Origin: Clostridiales bacterium
GTDB lineage: Bacteria; Bacillota; Clostridia; Christensenellales; Borkfalkiaceae
Assembly: GCA_015055965.1 (NCBI GenBank)
Contig: SVHG01000010.1
Coordinates: 1-64,000, forward strand
Direction: 5' to 3'
Length of the DNA stretch: 64,000 nt
Part shown: positions 52,560 to 59,866 of the stretch, one piece after another
How positions within the stretch are numbered: the first letter of the stretch is position 1
How the letters are laid out: every line of letters starts with the position of its first letter
Made by a program: the position numbers and the translations under genes
Notes under the pieces: generated by a model
What the model was told of the DNA's origin: nothing
The model's database searches: none
The model's input: the letters and a program-made list of their open reading frames with translations, nothing else

Positions 52560-52588
52560 TTGACAAAATTCAGTTGCTATGATAAAAT
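52560..52588 (+). promoter_or_regulatory. SigmaA-type promoter of the SecB-like gene
   Basis: TTGACA, 17 nt, TAAAAT, 47 nt before the ATG at 52635. Confidence 0.82.
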
Positions 52589-52634
52589 AACTGCGTTATA
52601 AAAAATCGCATTATGAATAGAAAGAGGAATTTTT

Positions 52635-53075
52635 ATGTCAAACATTTCATTAGTATATTACAGAATTAACGAGCTTGAATTTAAATTTAACGAAGCTATC
52701 AAAGGAAATATTTCCTTCCAAATTAAGCCTAAAATCGAATGTAAGGTTGCTAAAAAGGACGATAACCTTTTCGTTAACCTAACCTTAAAAATTAACGAAG
52801 ATATCTCTTCCCCCGTTCCCTTTAATTTAAAGGTGGTTCTTGCGGGTACTTTTAAGGTAAAGGATGCAGCTGCTATATTAGATGAAAGCGAACAAAAGGC
52901 GCAAATTCACGAAGCGTTCAGCGTGCTTTATCCCTACCTTCGTTCAACGGTATCCGGCGTAACCTTAAACTGCAATATTCCTGCTTACATTATGCCCACG
53001 ATACTTCCCGAGCAGTTAACCCAAAACGAGCAAATTGATAAGTTTATTATCAAAAAGCCCCAAGGTCTTAACTAA
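52635..53075 (+). CDS. SecB-like chaperone-fold protein
   Basis: A 146-aa soluble protein. Long amphipathic beta strands (IECKVAKKDDNLFVNLTLKI) are followed by an Ala-rich helix and FSVLYPYLRSTVSGVTLNCN, resembling the SecB core segment in which L(F/Y)PYxR precedes the helix and then a proline-rich LP stretch (here IMPTILPEQL). SecB-like proteins occur in Firmicutes either as export chaperones or with toxin-antitoxin systems; no toxin gene is next to this one. Single-gene unit with its own promoter and terminator. The call rests on fold pattern only. Confidence 0.55.
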   Translation: MSNISLVYYRINELEFKFNEAIKGNISFQIKPKIECKVAKKDDNLFVNLTLKINEDISSPVPFNLKVVLAGTFKVKDAAAILDESEQKAQIHEAFSVLYPYLRSTVSGVTLNCNIPAYIMPTILPEQLTQNEQIDKFIIKKPQGLN

Positions 53076-53097
53076 TTATAAAAACTTAATAAGTTAG

Positions 53098-53130
53098 ATG
53101 AGCTTGGTTTTTGCTAAGCTCATTTTTATT
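53098..53130 (+). terminator. Intrinsic terminator of the SecB-like gene
   Basis: ATGAGCTT and AAGCTCAT stem with inner G-T/T-rich loop, followed by T5. Confidence 0.82.
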
Positions 53131-53204
53131 TTATTGATAAAAGCAATTAAAATCTAAAAGTTTTTTCTATTATTAAAGGGTTTTTGTAATTGTGCGTGAT
53201 TTAT

Positions 53205-53233
53205 TTGAAAAAAGCGTAAAAAAGTTGTATAAT
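53205..53233 (+). promoter_or_regulatory. SigmaA-type promoter of the tldD-tldE operon
   Basis: TTGAAA, 17 nt, perfect TATAAT, 111 nt before the tldD start. The leader between contains a small CCTAA-5-TTAGG hairpin near 53275. Confidence 0.82.
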
Positions 53234-53344
53234 ATGCTTATAAACAACCTTTACGTTTTCTGCTTTCACGCATAACCTAACGAGTTTAGGCGATTGGCGT
53301 AAAAGAGGTAAACGGGAGTGATAAATTAAAAAGGAGTTAAAAAT

Positions 53345-54739
53345 ATGTTTTCTTCCTATTTAAACGGTATAAGGGGTAAGGCAAAGGAGCTTGTTAACGA
53401 GCTTTCAAAAAGCTTTAAATACGTAAGCTTGCTTGCTACCGATAATACCGGCGTTGCCTATATGGCAGATAGGCGTAACTCAGTGGTAAGAGAGGGCGCG
53501 GGCGAATGCGGTTTCGTGCTTAAATTGCATAACGGCAAGGCGTTTTACGAATATTCTTTTTCTGATATTTCTAAAAGCGTAAAAGAGCTTTGCGAGCAGG
53601 TTTTAACTAAAATTCAAAGCACGCAAGGTCAAAACGAGGCGCAAATTGAATGCGATATTCCAAGCGACGAGCCTTTGGTTAAATCATTTATTCGCGAAAG
53701 CGATTTTGATAAATTTTCTGATAGTGAAATTTTGCAGTTCTGTAAAGACGTTCGCGATAGCTTGCTTGCTATGGATGAAAAAATGCTTAACGTAACGGTA
53801 ATAGTTCAACCGTACACCGTTTCTAAGCTATTCATTTCTAAAAACAGAGAGCTAGATCAGCATTACGGTTGGGCAAACGCCTTTGCCGTAGTTACCTATC
53901 GTGACGGTAAAATAGTTCGCGCAAGAGAGGGCTCTAACGGATATATTTTAGCCGATATTATGAAAGAGCTTCCCACGAAGACGGAAAAGCTTTATAAAAA
54001 AGCGGTTAATCTTTCTAAGGCGAAGCCCATTGAGCCCGGCTTTTACGACGTTATTACGGATAGCTCTATAACCGGTCTTATTGCGCACGAAGCGTTTGGC
54101 CACGGCGTAGAAATGGATCAGTTCGTTAAGGACAGAGCGCTTGCAAAGGAATACGTTGGCAAATACGTTGCGTCTCCCATAACCAACATGCACGACGGTG
54201 CTGGCGCAACTCTATCTGCAGCGTCATATTTCTTTGATGACGACGGCGTTCTTGCTCACGATACCCTTATTATTAAGGACGGTGTTTTGGTTGCGGGTAT
54301 TTCCGATCTTGTTTCAGCAACTCGTTTAGGAACGAATCCCACCGGTAACGGTCGCCGTGAATCTTATAAGAGAAAGGCTTATGCAAGAATGACTAACACC
54401 TTCTTTGCTCCCGGTAAGGATAAATTAGAGGATATGATAGCATCCGTAAAGCACGGATATATGTTATTTGAAACGAACAACGGCATGGAAGACCCAAAGA
54501 ACTGGCAAATTCAATGCACGGCGGAATACGGTATTGAAATTATAGACGGTAAGCTTACCGATAATTACGTTTCCCCCGTGGTTATGAGCGGTTACGTTCC
54601 CGATCTTTTAAAGTCTATTTCTATGATATCTAACGACTTTGAGGTTATTGGTAGCGGTAGCTGCGGTAAAGGCTATAAGGAATGGGTTAGAGTTGCGGAC
54701 GGCGGACCTGCCTTAAAGGTAAAGGTGAAATTAGCATGA
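53345..54739 (+). CDS. tldD: TldD-type metalloprotease subunit
   Basis: A 464-aa protein of the TldD/PmbA family. It carries the zinc motif HEAFGH (His248, Glu249, His253) and the downstream region GRRESYKRKAYARMTNTFF with GSCGKGYKEW near the end, which mark TldD. With TldE it forms a heterodimer that degrades unfolded peptides, processes modified peptides (microcin maturation, CcdA turnover). AAGGAG precedes the ATG. Its stop overlaps the tldE start (ATGA). Confidence 0.93.
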   Translation: MFSSYLNGIRGKAKELVNELSKSFKYVSLLATDNTGVAYMADRRNSVVREGAGECGFVLKLHNGKAFYEYSFSDISKSVKELCEQVLTKIQSTQGQNEAQIECDIPSDEPLVKSFIRESDFDKFSDSEILQFCKDVRDSLLAMDEKMLNVTVIVQPYTVSKLFISKNRELDQHYGWANAFAVVTYRDGKIVRAREGSNGYILADIMKELPTKTEKLYKKAVNLSKAKPIEPGFYDVITDSSITGLIAHEAFGHGVEMDQFVKDRALAKEYVGKYVASPITNMHDGAGATLSAASYFFDDDGVLAHDTLIIKDGVLVAGISDLVSATRLGTNPTGNGRRESYKRKAYARMTNTFFAPGKDKLEDMIASVKHGYMLFETNNGMEDPKNWQIQCTAEYGIEIIDGKLTDNYVSPVVMSGYVPDLLKSISMISNDFEVIGSGSCGKGYKEWVRVADGGPALKVKVKLA

Positions 54740-56016
54740 TAGATATTATTAGTTTATTAAAAGAAAATAATCAGGTTAGCGATTTTCGTGTGAAATGGCT
54801 GTTAACCGACTCATACGAGGCTTTTTACGTTCATAAAAAGGTAGAAGCTCTTCGCGCGGTAACTGCTGAAGAATGCTCCGTTACCGTTTACGTAGACCAT
54901 GAAAAGGGCAAAGGCGAAAGCTCTTTTAGTCTATACGATTCTACCACGGTAGAGCAGGCTAAAAGAAAAATTGAGCTTAGCGTGGAAAGGGCTAAGATGA
55001 TTTGTAATAACCCCTATCAAATTCCCGCCGGCGATACTGCTTTTTATGAAGTAGAAAGCAATATGAATAAATATGAAATGAACGACCTTTGCGATAAAAT
55101 AGCAAGCGCGGTGTTTAAGGCAAATACCTTTGAGCACGGCTCTTTAAACGCAGTAGAGGTGTTCGTTACCAAGCGTAAAGAAAATATAGTTAACAGTAAG
55201 GGTATTAATAAAACGCAAATTACTTATTCTGCTATGGTAGAAGCTATTCCCACTTGGACGGAGGGTGGCGAGTCTGTTGAGCTTTATGAAAATTACAGAT
55301 TTACCCACTTTGACGAAGCCGAAGTAATTAAGGAAATAGAAGGCAAGATGGTAGAGGTTAGGGATAGACGTATAGCGAAAAAGCCTACCGTTCCCATGTC
55401 TTGCCCCGTTGTTATAGGCGGTAACGAGATATCTTCTTTATTAGACGAGCTTTGCAGTCAGTTAAATTATGCAAGCGTATATTCGCACGCAAACGTACAT
55501 TCCGTTGGCGATAAATTACAAGAAAATCCCGTTGGCGATAAGCTTACGGTAACTATGAAAGGGGAAATAGAAGGCAGTCCCTTCTCTTCTAAATTTGACG
55601 ACGACGGTTTAACGTTAATAGATAAAACTATCGTAGAAGATGGCGTTGTTAAAGGTTATTTTGGTTCTAATAGATTCGGTCAATATTTAGGCGAAAAGGA
55701 AATTACCGGTAATCTTTACTGCATGAGCTTAAATTTGGGTAACGCAACCAAGGCCTCTCTTAATGGCAAGCAGTACGTTGAACTTATTTCTCTTTCCGGC
55801 TTACAGGTAGATTTATATAACGATTATATCGGTGGCGAAGTAAGACTTGCTTATCTTTATAACGAAAATGGGGAAGCTACTCCCATTACCGGTATTTCTA
55901 TAAGCGGTAGCTTAAAGGAAGCGCTTAACGGTATTATTTTATCAAATAAGAAAACGGTAAAGGGTGCTTACGAAGGCCCTGATTTTGCAATACTTAGCGG
56001 TTTAACGGTTATTTAG
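54736..56016 (+). CDS. pmbA: TldE/PmbA-type partner subunit
   Basis: A 426-aa TldD/PmbA-family protein without the HExxxH motif, as expected for TldE. Family features: IGGNEISSLLDEL near 230, FDDDGLTL..IVEDGVVKGYFGSNRFGQYLG, and C-terminal GISISGSLKEAL. It completes the peptidase made by the preceding gene, with which it overlaps by 4 bases. The GH43 gene follows after only 4 nt, though it is functionally unrelated. Confidence 0.92.
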   Translation: MIDIISLLKENNQVSDFRVKWLLTDSYEAFYVHKKVEALRAVTAEECSVTVYVDHEKGKGESSFSLYDSTTVEQAKRKIELSVERAKMICNNPYQIPAGDTAFYEVESNMNKYEMNDLCDKIASAVFKANTFEHGSLNAVEVFVTKRKENIVNSKGINKTQITYSAMVEAIPTWTEGGESVELYENYRFTHFDEAEVIKEIEGKMVEVRDRRIAKKPTVPMSCPVVIGGNEISSLLDELCSQLNYASVYSHANVHSVGDKLQENPVGDKLTVTMKGEIEGSPFSSKFDDDGLTLIDKTIVEDGVVKGYFGSNRFGQYLGEKEITGNLYCMSLNLGNATKASLNGKQYVELISLSGLQVDLYNDYIGGEVRLAYLYNENGEATPITGISISGSLKEALNGIILSNKKTVKGAYEGPDFAILSGLTVI

Positions 56017-56020
56017 TAAA

Positions 56021-56980
56021 ATGCAGGGGCGAAAATCTAAAAGGGCAACTATAATTGTCGTAATTTTACTGCTTACGGTTTTTGTGAATTCTTGTGGAGG
56101 GTGTAATATGAAAGAATACGTAAATCCCATTATGGAAGGGGCAGATCCCTTCGTTTTATATCACGAAGGTAGCTATTATTTATACGCGACTAACGCAACT
56201 AGCGAAGGCTTTAAGGTTTATTCTTCTAAGGATATGGCTTCTTGGAAGGATGAGGGATTTTGTTTAAGAAAGGAAGACGTTATGGGCGATCAAGGCTTTT
56301 GGGCGCCTGAAATTATCTACCGCAACGGTTTATTTTATATGGTTTACGTTGCTAACGAGCATCTTGGAGTTGCCACTTCAACTTCCCCGTTAGGCCCTTT
56401 TAAGCAACGGGAAAAGAAATGGCTTAGTGAAAGACAGGCTATAGACGGTCACTTCTTTATTGACGACGACGGCAAGATATACTTATATTACGTAAGGTTT
56501 GATAACGGCAACGTTTTATACGTTACTACCATGTCTGACGATATGCTTTCTATAGACGAAGAAAATGAAAAATTTATTTTCCGCGCAAGCGAGGATTGGG
56601 AGCTAAAGGATGAATCCGTTGTGGAAGGTCCGTTTATTTTAAAGCATAACGGTATTTATTTTCTTACTTATTCCGCTAACCATACCAGAAGCCCTTATTA
56701 TGCAATAGGCTACGCTACTTCAAGCTCATCCATGGGCGAGTTCGTAAAATACGAGGGTAACCCCATTTTAAAAATGAATGAAGAGGTTAACGGCGTTGGT
56801 CATCATAGTTTCGTTAAAACCCCTAAGGGAGAGCTTGTTTGCGTTTACCATTCACACTATTCAAAAACACAGTTCACACCAAGAACTATTTGTTTAGATA
56901 GGGCTCGTTTTGAAGTTAAAAAGGGTAAAACTATTCTTGTTATAGAAGGGCCTACAAAAACCCCTCAGCCCGCATTTTAA
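56021..56980 (+). CDS. GH43-family glycoside hydrolase, two possible starts
   Basis: A 319-aa five-bladed propeller enzyme of GH43 type (arabinofuranosidase/xylosidase class). Catalytic Asp in GADPFVLYHEGSYYLYAT, transition-state Asp in AIDGHFFIDDDGKIYLYYV, catalytic Glu in VEGPFILKHNGIYFLTYS, then HHSFV. As drawn, it starts with a lipoprotein signal (lipobox FVNSC, Cys25) but no ribosome binding site. An internal ATG at 56108 has an excellent GGAGG 7 nt upstream and would give a cytoplasmic enzyme starting MKEYVNPIM. Either or both may be used. It follows tldE by 4 nt. Confidence 0.88.
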   Translation: MQGRKSKRATIIVVILLLTVFVNSCGGCNMKEYVNPIMEGADPFVLYHEGSYYLYATNATSEGFKVYSSKDMASWKDEGFCLRKEDVMGDQGFWAPEIIYRNGLFYMVYVANEHLGVATSTSPLGPFKQREKKWLSERQAIDGHFFIDDDGKIYLYYVRFDNGNVLYVTTMSDDMLSIDEENEKFIFRASEDWELKDESVVEGPFILKHNGIYFLTYSANHTRSPYYAIGYATSSSSMGEFVKYEGNPILKMNEEVNGVGHHSFVKTPKGELVCVYHSHYSKTQFTPRTICLDRARFEVKKGKTILVIEGPTKTPQPAF

Positions 56981-57006
56981 AATTAGCAAAACAATTAAAA
57001 GTGTGG

Positions 57007-57022
57007 CTATAGCGCGATTAAC
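57007..57022 (-). repeat. Dispersed 16-nt motif, copy 9
   Basis: On the minus strand GTTAATCGCGCTATAG followed by CCACACTTTT. It lies between the GH43 gene and the winged-helix regulator. Confidence 0.75.
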
Positions 57023-57061
57023 ACGTGTTTTTGTGAAAAAATAAAGCTTTTTTGGTGAACT

Positions 57062-57991
57062 ATGGCAAAAAGAGAAATTGATTTACGCATAGAAGAGGAA
57101 GATAAGTTAAGTGAGATTATGCAGGCGTTAAGCGCTTCTATAAGAAGAAGGATGCTTTGCTTGTTACAGTCCTCTTCCTATTCTATTGCAGAGCTTGCTA
57201 AAAAATTAAAATTACCCGTTTCAACCGTGTCCTTTCACGTGAATATTTTAAGAAAGGCGGGAATGATAAACGTAACGGTAAAGCGTAATTCAAGGGGTAA
57301 TGCTAAAATTATTTCAAGGCAAATAGATAACCTTTATATAGATTTTGCTTCAGGCTCTCGCGGGAAAAAGCACATGCAGTACGCAGAAGAAATTCCCTTG
57401 GGAAGCTTTACTGATGCAAAAATTACCGCCGGTTGCGGTATGGCAAACGAAACGGGTATTATTCTTTCAGACGATTTGCCGGGTGCTTTTTTCTCTCCCC
57501 AGCGCAAGGACGCGCAAATGATTTGGTTTTCTAAGGGGTATATAGAGTATAGAATTCCCAACTATATGTTAAAGGGTAAAAGGGTTAATACCGTTTTGCT
57601 CAGTATGGAAATTTGCTCTGAAGCGCCAAACTACCGTAACGATTGGAAAAGCGATATTACCTTTTGGATTAACGGCGTAGAAATTGTAACCTATCTTTCA
57701 CCCGGTGATTACGGTGGAAGAAGGGGTAGACTAAACCCTGAATGGTGGTCCGATCAGTCTTCGCAATACGGCGTAATAAAAACGCTAAAAATTACCAACG
57801 AGTGTGTGTTTTTAGATGAAACGGCAGTTAGCACCCAAACGATAGAAAAGCTGGGCGTAACGGAAAACGATTATTTTACCTTTAGAATAGGTATTAAGGA
57901 ATCCTCTAAAAATCAGGGCGGTATAAATATTTTTGGCGAAAAGTTTGGTGATTTTGCGCAAGGACTTTTATATATGGTGGATTTTGATTAG
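57062..57991 (+). CDS. ArsR-type winged-helix regulator with C-terminal ligand-like domain
   Basis: A 309-aa protein. Residues ~15-80 form a winged helix-turn-helix (SASIRRRMLCLLQSSSYSIAELAKKLKLPVSTVSFHVNILRKAG). The rest (~95-309) is beta-rich with many Trp/Tyr, such as KSDITFWINGVEIVTYLSPGDYGGRRGRLNPEWW, resembling a jelly-roll or galactose-binding fold. Similar regulators are found beside glycosidase genes in Clostridia and probably sense a sugar. It is next to the GH43 gene on the same strand but separated by 81 nt and motif copy 9. No good ribosome binding site was seen. Confidence 0.78.
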   Translation: MAKREIDLRIEEEDKLSEIMQALSASIRRRMLCLLQSSSYSIAELAKKLKLPVSTVSFHVNILRKAGMINVTVKRNSRGNAKIISRQIDNLYIDFASGSRGKKHMQYAEEIPLGSFTDAKITAGCGMANETGIILSDDLPGAFFSPQRKDAQMIWFSKGYIEYRIPNYMLKGKRVNTVLLSMEICSEAPNYRNDWKSDITFWINGVEIVTYLSPGDYGGRRGRLNPEWWSDQSSQYGVIKTLKITNECVFLDETAVSTQTIEKLGVTENDYFTFRIGIKESSKNQGGINIFGEKFGDFAQGLLYMVDFD

Positions 57992-58084
57992 TGGTTTGCT
58001 ATATTATATAAGGGCAAAAGCAAATGGTGAAACCGTTTAAATATTAAAAAGAGCTATTTTTTAGTAAAATAGTATAAAAATCTT

Positions 58085-58112
58085 TTGAAAAACGCTTGGT
58101 TTGTGGTACAAT
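58085..58112 (+). promoter_or_regulatory. Possible promoter of the phospholipase-D gene, overlapping a terminator
   Basis: TTGAAA, 16 nt, TACAAT, 44 nt before the ATG at 58156. The -10 lies in the loop of the terminator hairpin at 58094-58127, so both readings share the same bases. Confidence 0.5.
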
Positions 58113-58127
58113 AGAACCAAGCTTTTT
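58094..58127 (+). terminator. Intrinsic terminator after the winged-helix regulator
   Basis: GCTTGGTT and AACCAAGC form an 8-bp stem with a 13-nt loop, followed by T5. Confidence 0.7.
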
Positions 58128-58155
58128 ATTTGCTTTTTTGTTTGGCGGTGGCTTT

Positions 58156-59307
58156 ATGGTTGAAGAATTATTAGTAAATAACAACTTAAAATTCACCCTT
58201 TTAGAAGATGGGAGGTCCGCTTTTCCGCCTATTATAAATGCAATAAGGGAAGCTAAAAAAAGTATTAAAATTAATATGTTTATTTGGCGGGCAGATAATA
58301 TAGGCTTGCAAATAGCAAAGGAGCTTTTGTCCGCTGCGCAAAGGGGTGTTAGCGTTCAAATTTCAGTTGACCGTTACGGCATGGTGTTAGAGCTTGCCGA
58401 AGAGAGTATGCTTTCATTTTTTCATGAAAGACCGACCTTTACTGAAAGGGTTAAAATATGGGCGCTTAAGCTTTTTTATCAAACCAAAGAAGTACCTTTT
58501 TCTTTAAAGGAAGAAGCGCGCTTTTTGCGTGATAAGCTACTTAACCATAAGAACGTTTTTGTAAGCCGTGATGCTTTTAAGGCAGATCATTCCAAGTATT
58601 ATTTAATAGATAACAGCATATTATTCCTTGGCGGAATTAATATAGAAGATAAGGAAAACGGCTGTGATTACCTTGGAAGGGTTTATCAGGATTATATGAT
58701 TAAAATAGCCGATAATCGCGCTATAGACAGCTTTTTGAGCAAAATCAGTGGCAAAAATACTAAAAAAGAGGGTTTCTTTTTTGGTGTTAATTTAAAAGCT
58801 GTTAAACCAAGGCTTTTTGAAATGGAAGAGCTTTATTTAGATATAATAAATTCCGCAAGGAATGAGCTAGTTATAACTATGGCTTATTTTTCCCCTGTGA
58901 AAAGCTTTATTGATGCAATAGTAAAGGCAAGTAATCGTGGGGTAAAGGTTAGCGTAACTATTCCTAAAAGCGCTAACTTTCAAGGCGATTTAAACATGAA
59001 AACGGCAAAGCTTTTATTGCAAAAAAGCCAGGGGAAAATTGAGCTTTATCTTTCCCCAAAGATGGTGCATACGAAGCTGGTTATGAACGAAAGCATGATT
59101 AGCTTAGGCTCTTGCAATATAAACAAAAAGGCCTTTAAGCAATTAGACGAATTAAATTTATTCGTTGAAAGAAGGGCACAAAACAAGCAGTTTGAAAAGG
59201 ATCTTTTAAGCTCTGTTAAAAACAACCGTGAGATATCTAAAAAGCTATCTTTACAAGAGGTTAAATACAGTAAAATACGCGCTTTTATAGAAGGCTTTTT
59301 AATGTAA
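58156..59307 (+). CDS. Phospholipase-D-superfamily (cardiolipin synthase-like) protein
   Basis: A 383-aa protein with two HKD motifs: H145-x-K147-x4-D152 in ADHSKYYLID, and H305-x-K307-x4-E312 in VHTKLVMNE, where Asp is replaced by Glu. No N-terminal membrane segments, unlike classic bacterial cardiolipin synthases of ~480-510 aa. It may make cardiolipin or cleave phosphodiesters. The longest frame starts at 58096, inside the promoter/terminator; the GGTGG before the ATG at 58156 supports the later start. The coding sequence contains copy 10 of the dispersed 16-nt motif, encoding part of IADNRAIDSF. Confidence 0.85.
   Translation: MVEELLVNNNLKFTLLEDGRSAFPPIINAIREAKKSIKINMFIWRADNIGLQIAKELLSAAQRGVSVQISVDRYGMVLELAEESMLSFFHERPTFTERVKIWALKLFYQTKEVPFSLKEEARFLRDKLLNHKNVFVSRDAFKADHSKYYLIDNSILFLGGINIEDKENGCDYLGRVYQDYMIKIADNRAIDSFLSKISGKNTKKEGFFFGVNLKAVKPRLFEMEELYLDIINSARNELVITMAYFSPVKSFIDAIVKASNRGVKVSVTIPKSANFQGDLNMKTAKLLLQKSQGKIELYLSPKMVHTKLVMNESMISLGSCNINKKAFKQLDELNLFVERRAQNKQFEKDLLSSVKNNREISKKLSLQEVKYSKIRAFIEGFLM
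58711..58726 (+). repeat. Dispersed 16-nt motif, copy 10, inside a coding sequence
   Basis: GATAATCGCGCTATAG within the phospholipase-D gene, preceded by GCC and followed by ACAG and T5, as in intergenic copies. It is translated in frame without a stop. Confidence 0.78.
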
Positions 59308-59334
59308 GAGTTTTTAAGCGTAAAGGATGGTATT

Positions 59335-59751
59335 ATGGAACATAACGGAAAAGAGAAAAAGCCATATAACGGAATGGGCATAATTTGCATAATTTTAACC
59401 GTATTACCCGTGGCAATATTCATTTTATTTTATAACGTCATAATGAGATGGCAACCCAAACAGCCTTACGAGCTTAATCTTGCCTCTGCAAAGGCGCTTG
59501 GATTTGGCGTTGGATTAATGCTACAGGCGTGCTTTGCTTTAAGCGGTGCTTTTCAAGAATCCAAGCAGGCGGTTAAGGATAGAATGAGTGAATTTAGGGA
59601 TAACGCGTCTTTATCTTTAGGCTTTGCCATTAAGAATTATTTAAAGGATATGAAGGAATACGGAATAGCATATCTAGTTTACATGGTGTTAATTATTGTA
59701 ACTGCTATTTTAACTATAGACGGCTTGGTAACCGCTATTGCATATTTGTAA
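59335..59751 (+). CDS. Small membrane protein, function unknown
   Basis: A 138-aa protein with membrane segments near residues 13-36, 48-65 (weaker, GFGVGLMLQACFALSG) and 110-135 (IAYLVYMVLIIVTAILTIDGLV). The N terminus and the central part (~68-105) are charged and likely cytoplasmic. I do not recognise a family. It follows the phospholipase-D gene by 27 nt with a GGATGG site, so it is probably in the same transcript and may help at the membrane. Confidence 0.6.
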   Translation: MEHNGKEKKPYNGMGIICIILTVLPVAIFILFYNVIMRWQPKQPYELNLASAKALGFGVGLMLQACFALSGAFQESKQAVKDRMSEFRDNASLSLGFAIKNYLKDMKEYGIAYLVYMVLIIVTAILTIDGLVTAIAYL

Positions 59752-59771
59752 CAAAAAAATAAAAAATGCTT

Positions 59772-59787
59772 GATAATCGACCTATAG
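59772..59787 (+). repeat. Dispersed 16-nt motif, copy 11 (variant)
   Basis: GATAATCGACCTATAG, followed by AGGGGGTTTT. It starts 20 bp after the stop codon of the small membrane protein. Confidence 0.7.
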
Positions 59788-59825
59788 AGGGGGTTTTATT
59801 AAGAAATTGTTAATAAAAGCAAAAC

Positions 59826-59863
59826 AAAAACAGACCTTTTTTATTTACAAAAGGTCTGTTTTT
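59826..59863. terminator. Bidirectional intrinsic terminator
   Basis: AAAAACAGACCTTTT and AAAAGGTCTGTTTTT form a 15-bp stem with a short loop; T-runs on both strands. It serves the converging membrane-protein and ferritin-like genes. Confidence 0.9.
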
Positions 59864-59866
59864 AAT

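Noticed and set aside
52635..53075. Toxin-antitoxin-chaperone (TAC) operon
   Set aside because: The SecB-like gene stands alone between its own promoter and terminator; no toxin or antitoxin gene is adjacent.
53260..53300. tRNA or riboswitch ahead of tldD
   Set aside because: Only a weak 5-bp hairpin is visible; no conserved riboswitch core or cloverleaf could be drawn.
59046..59423. 125-codon minus-strand frame
   Set aside because: Opposite the end of the phospholipase-D gene and start of the membrane-protein gene; both plus-strand genes have better support.
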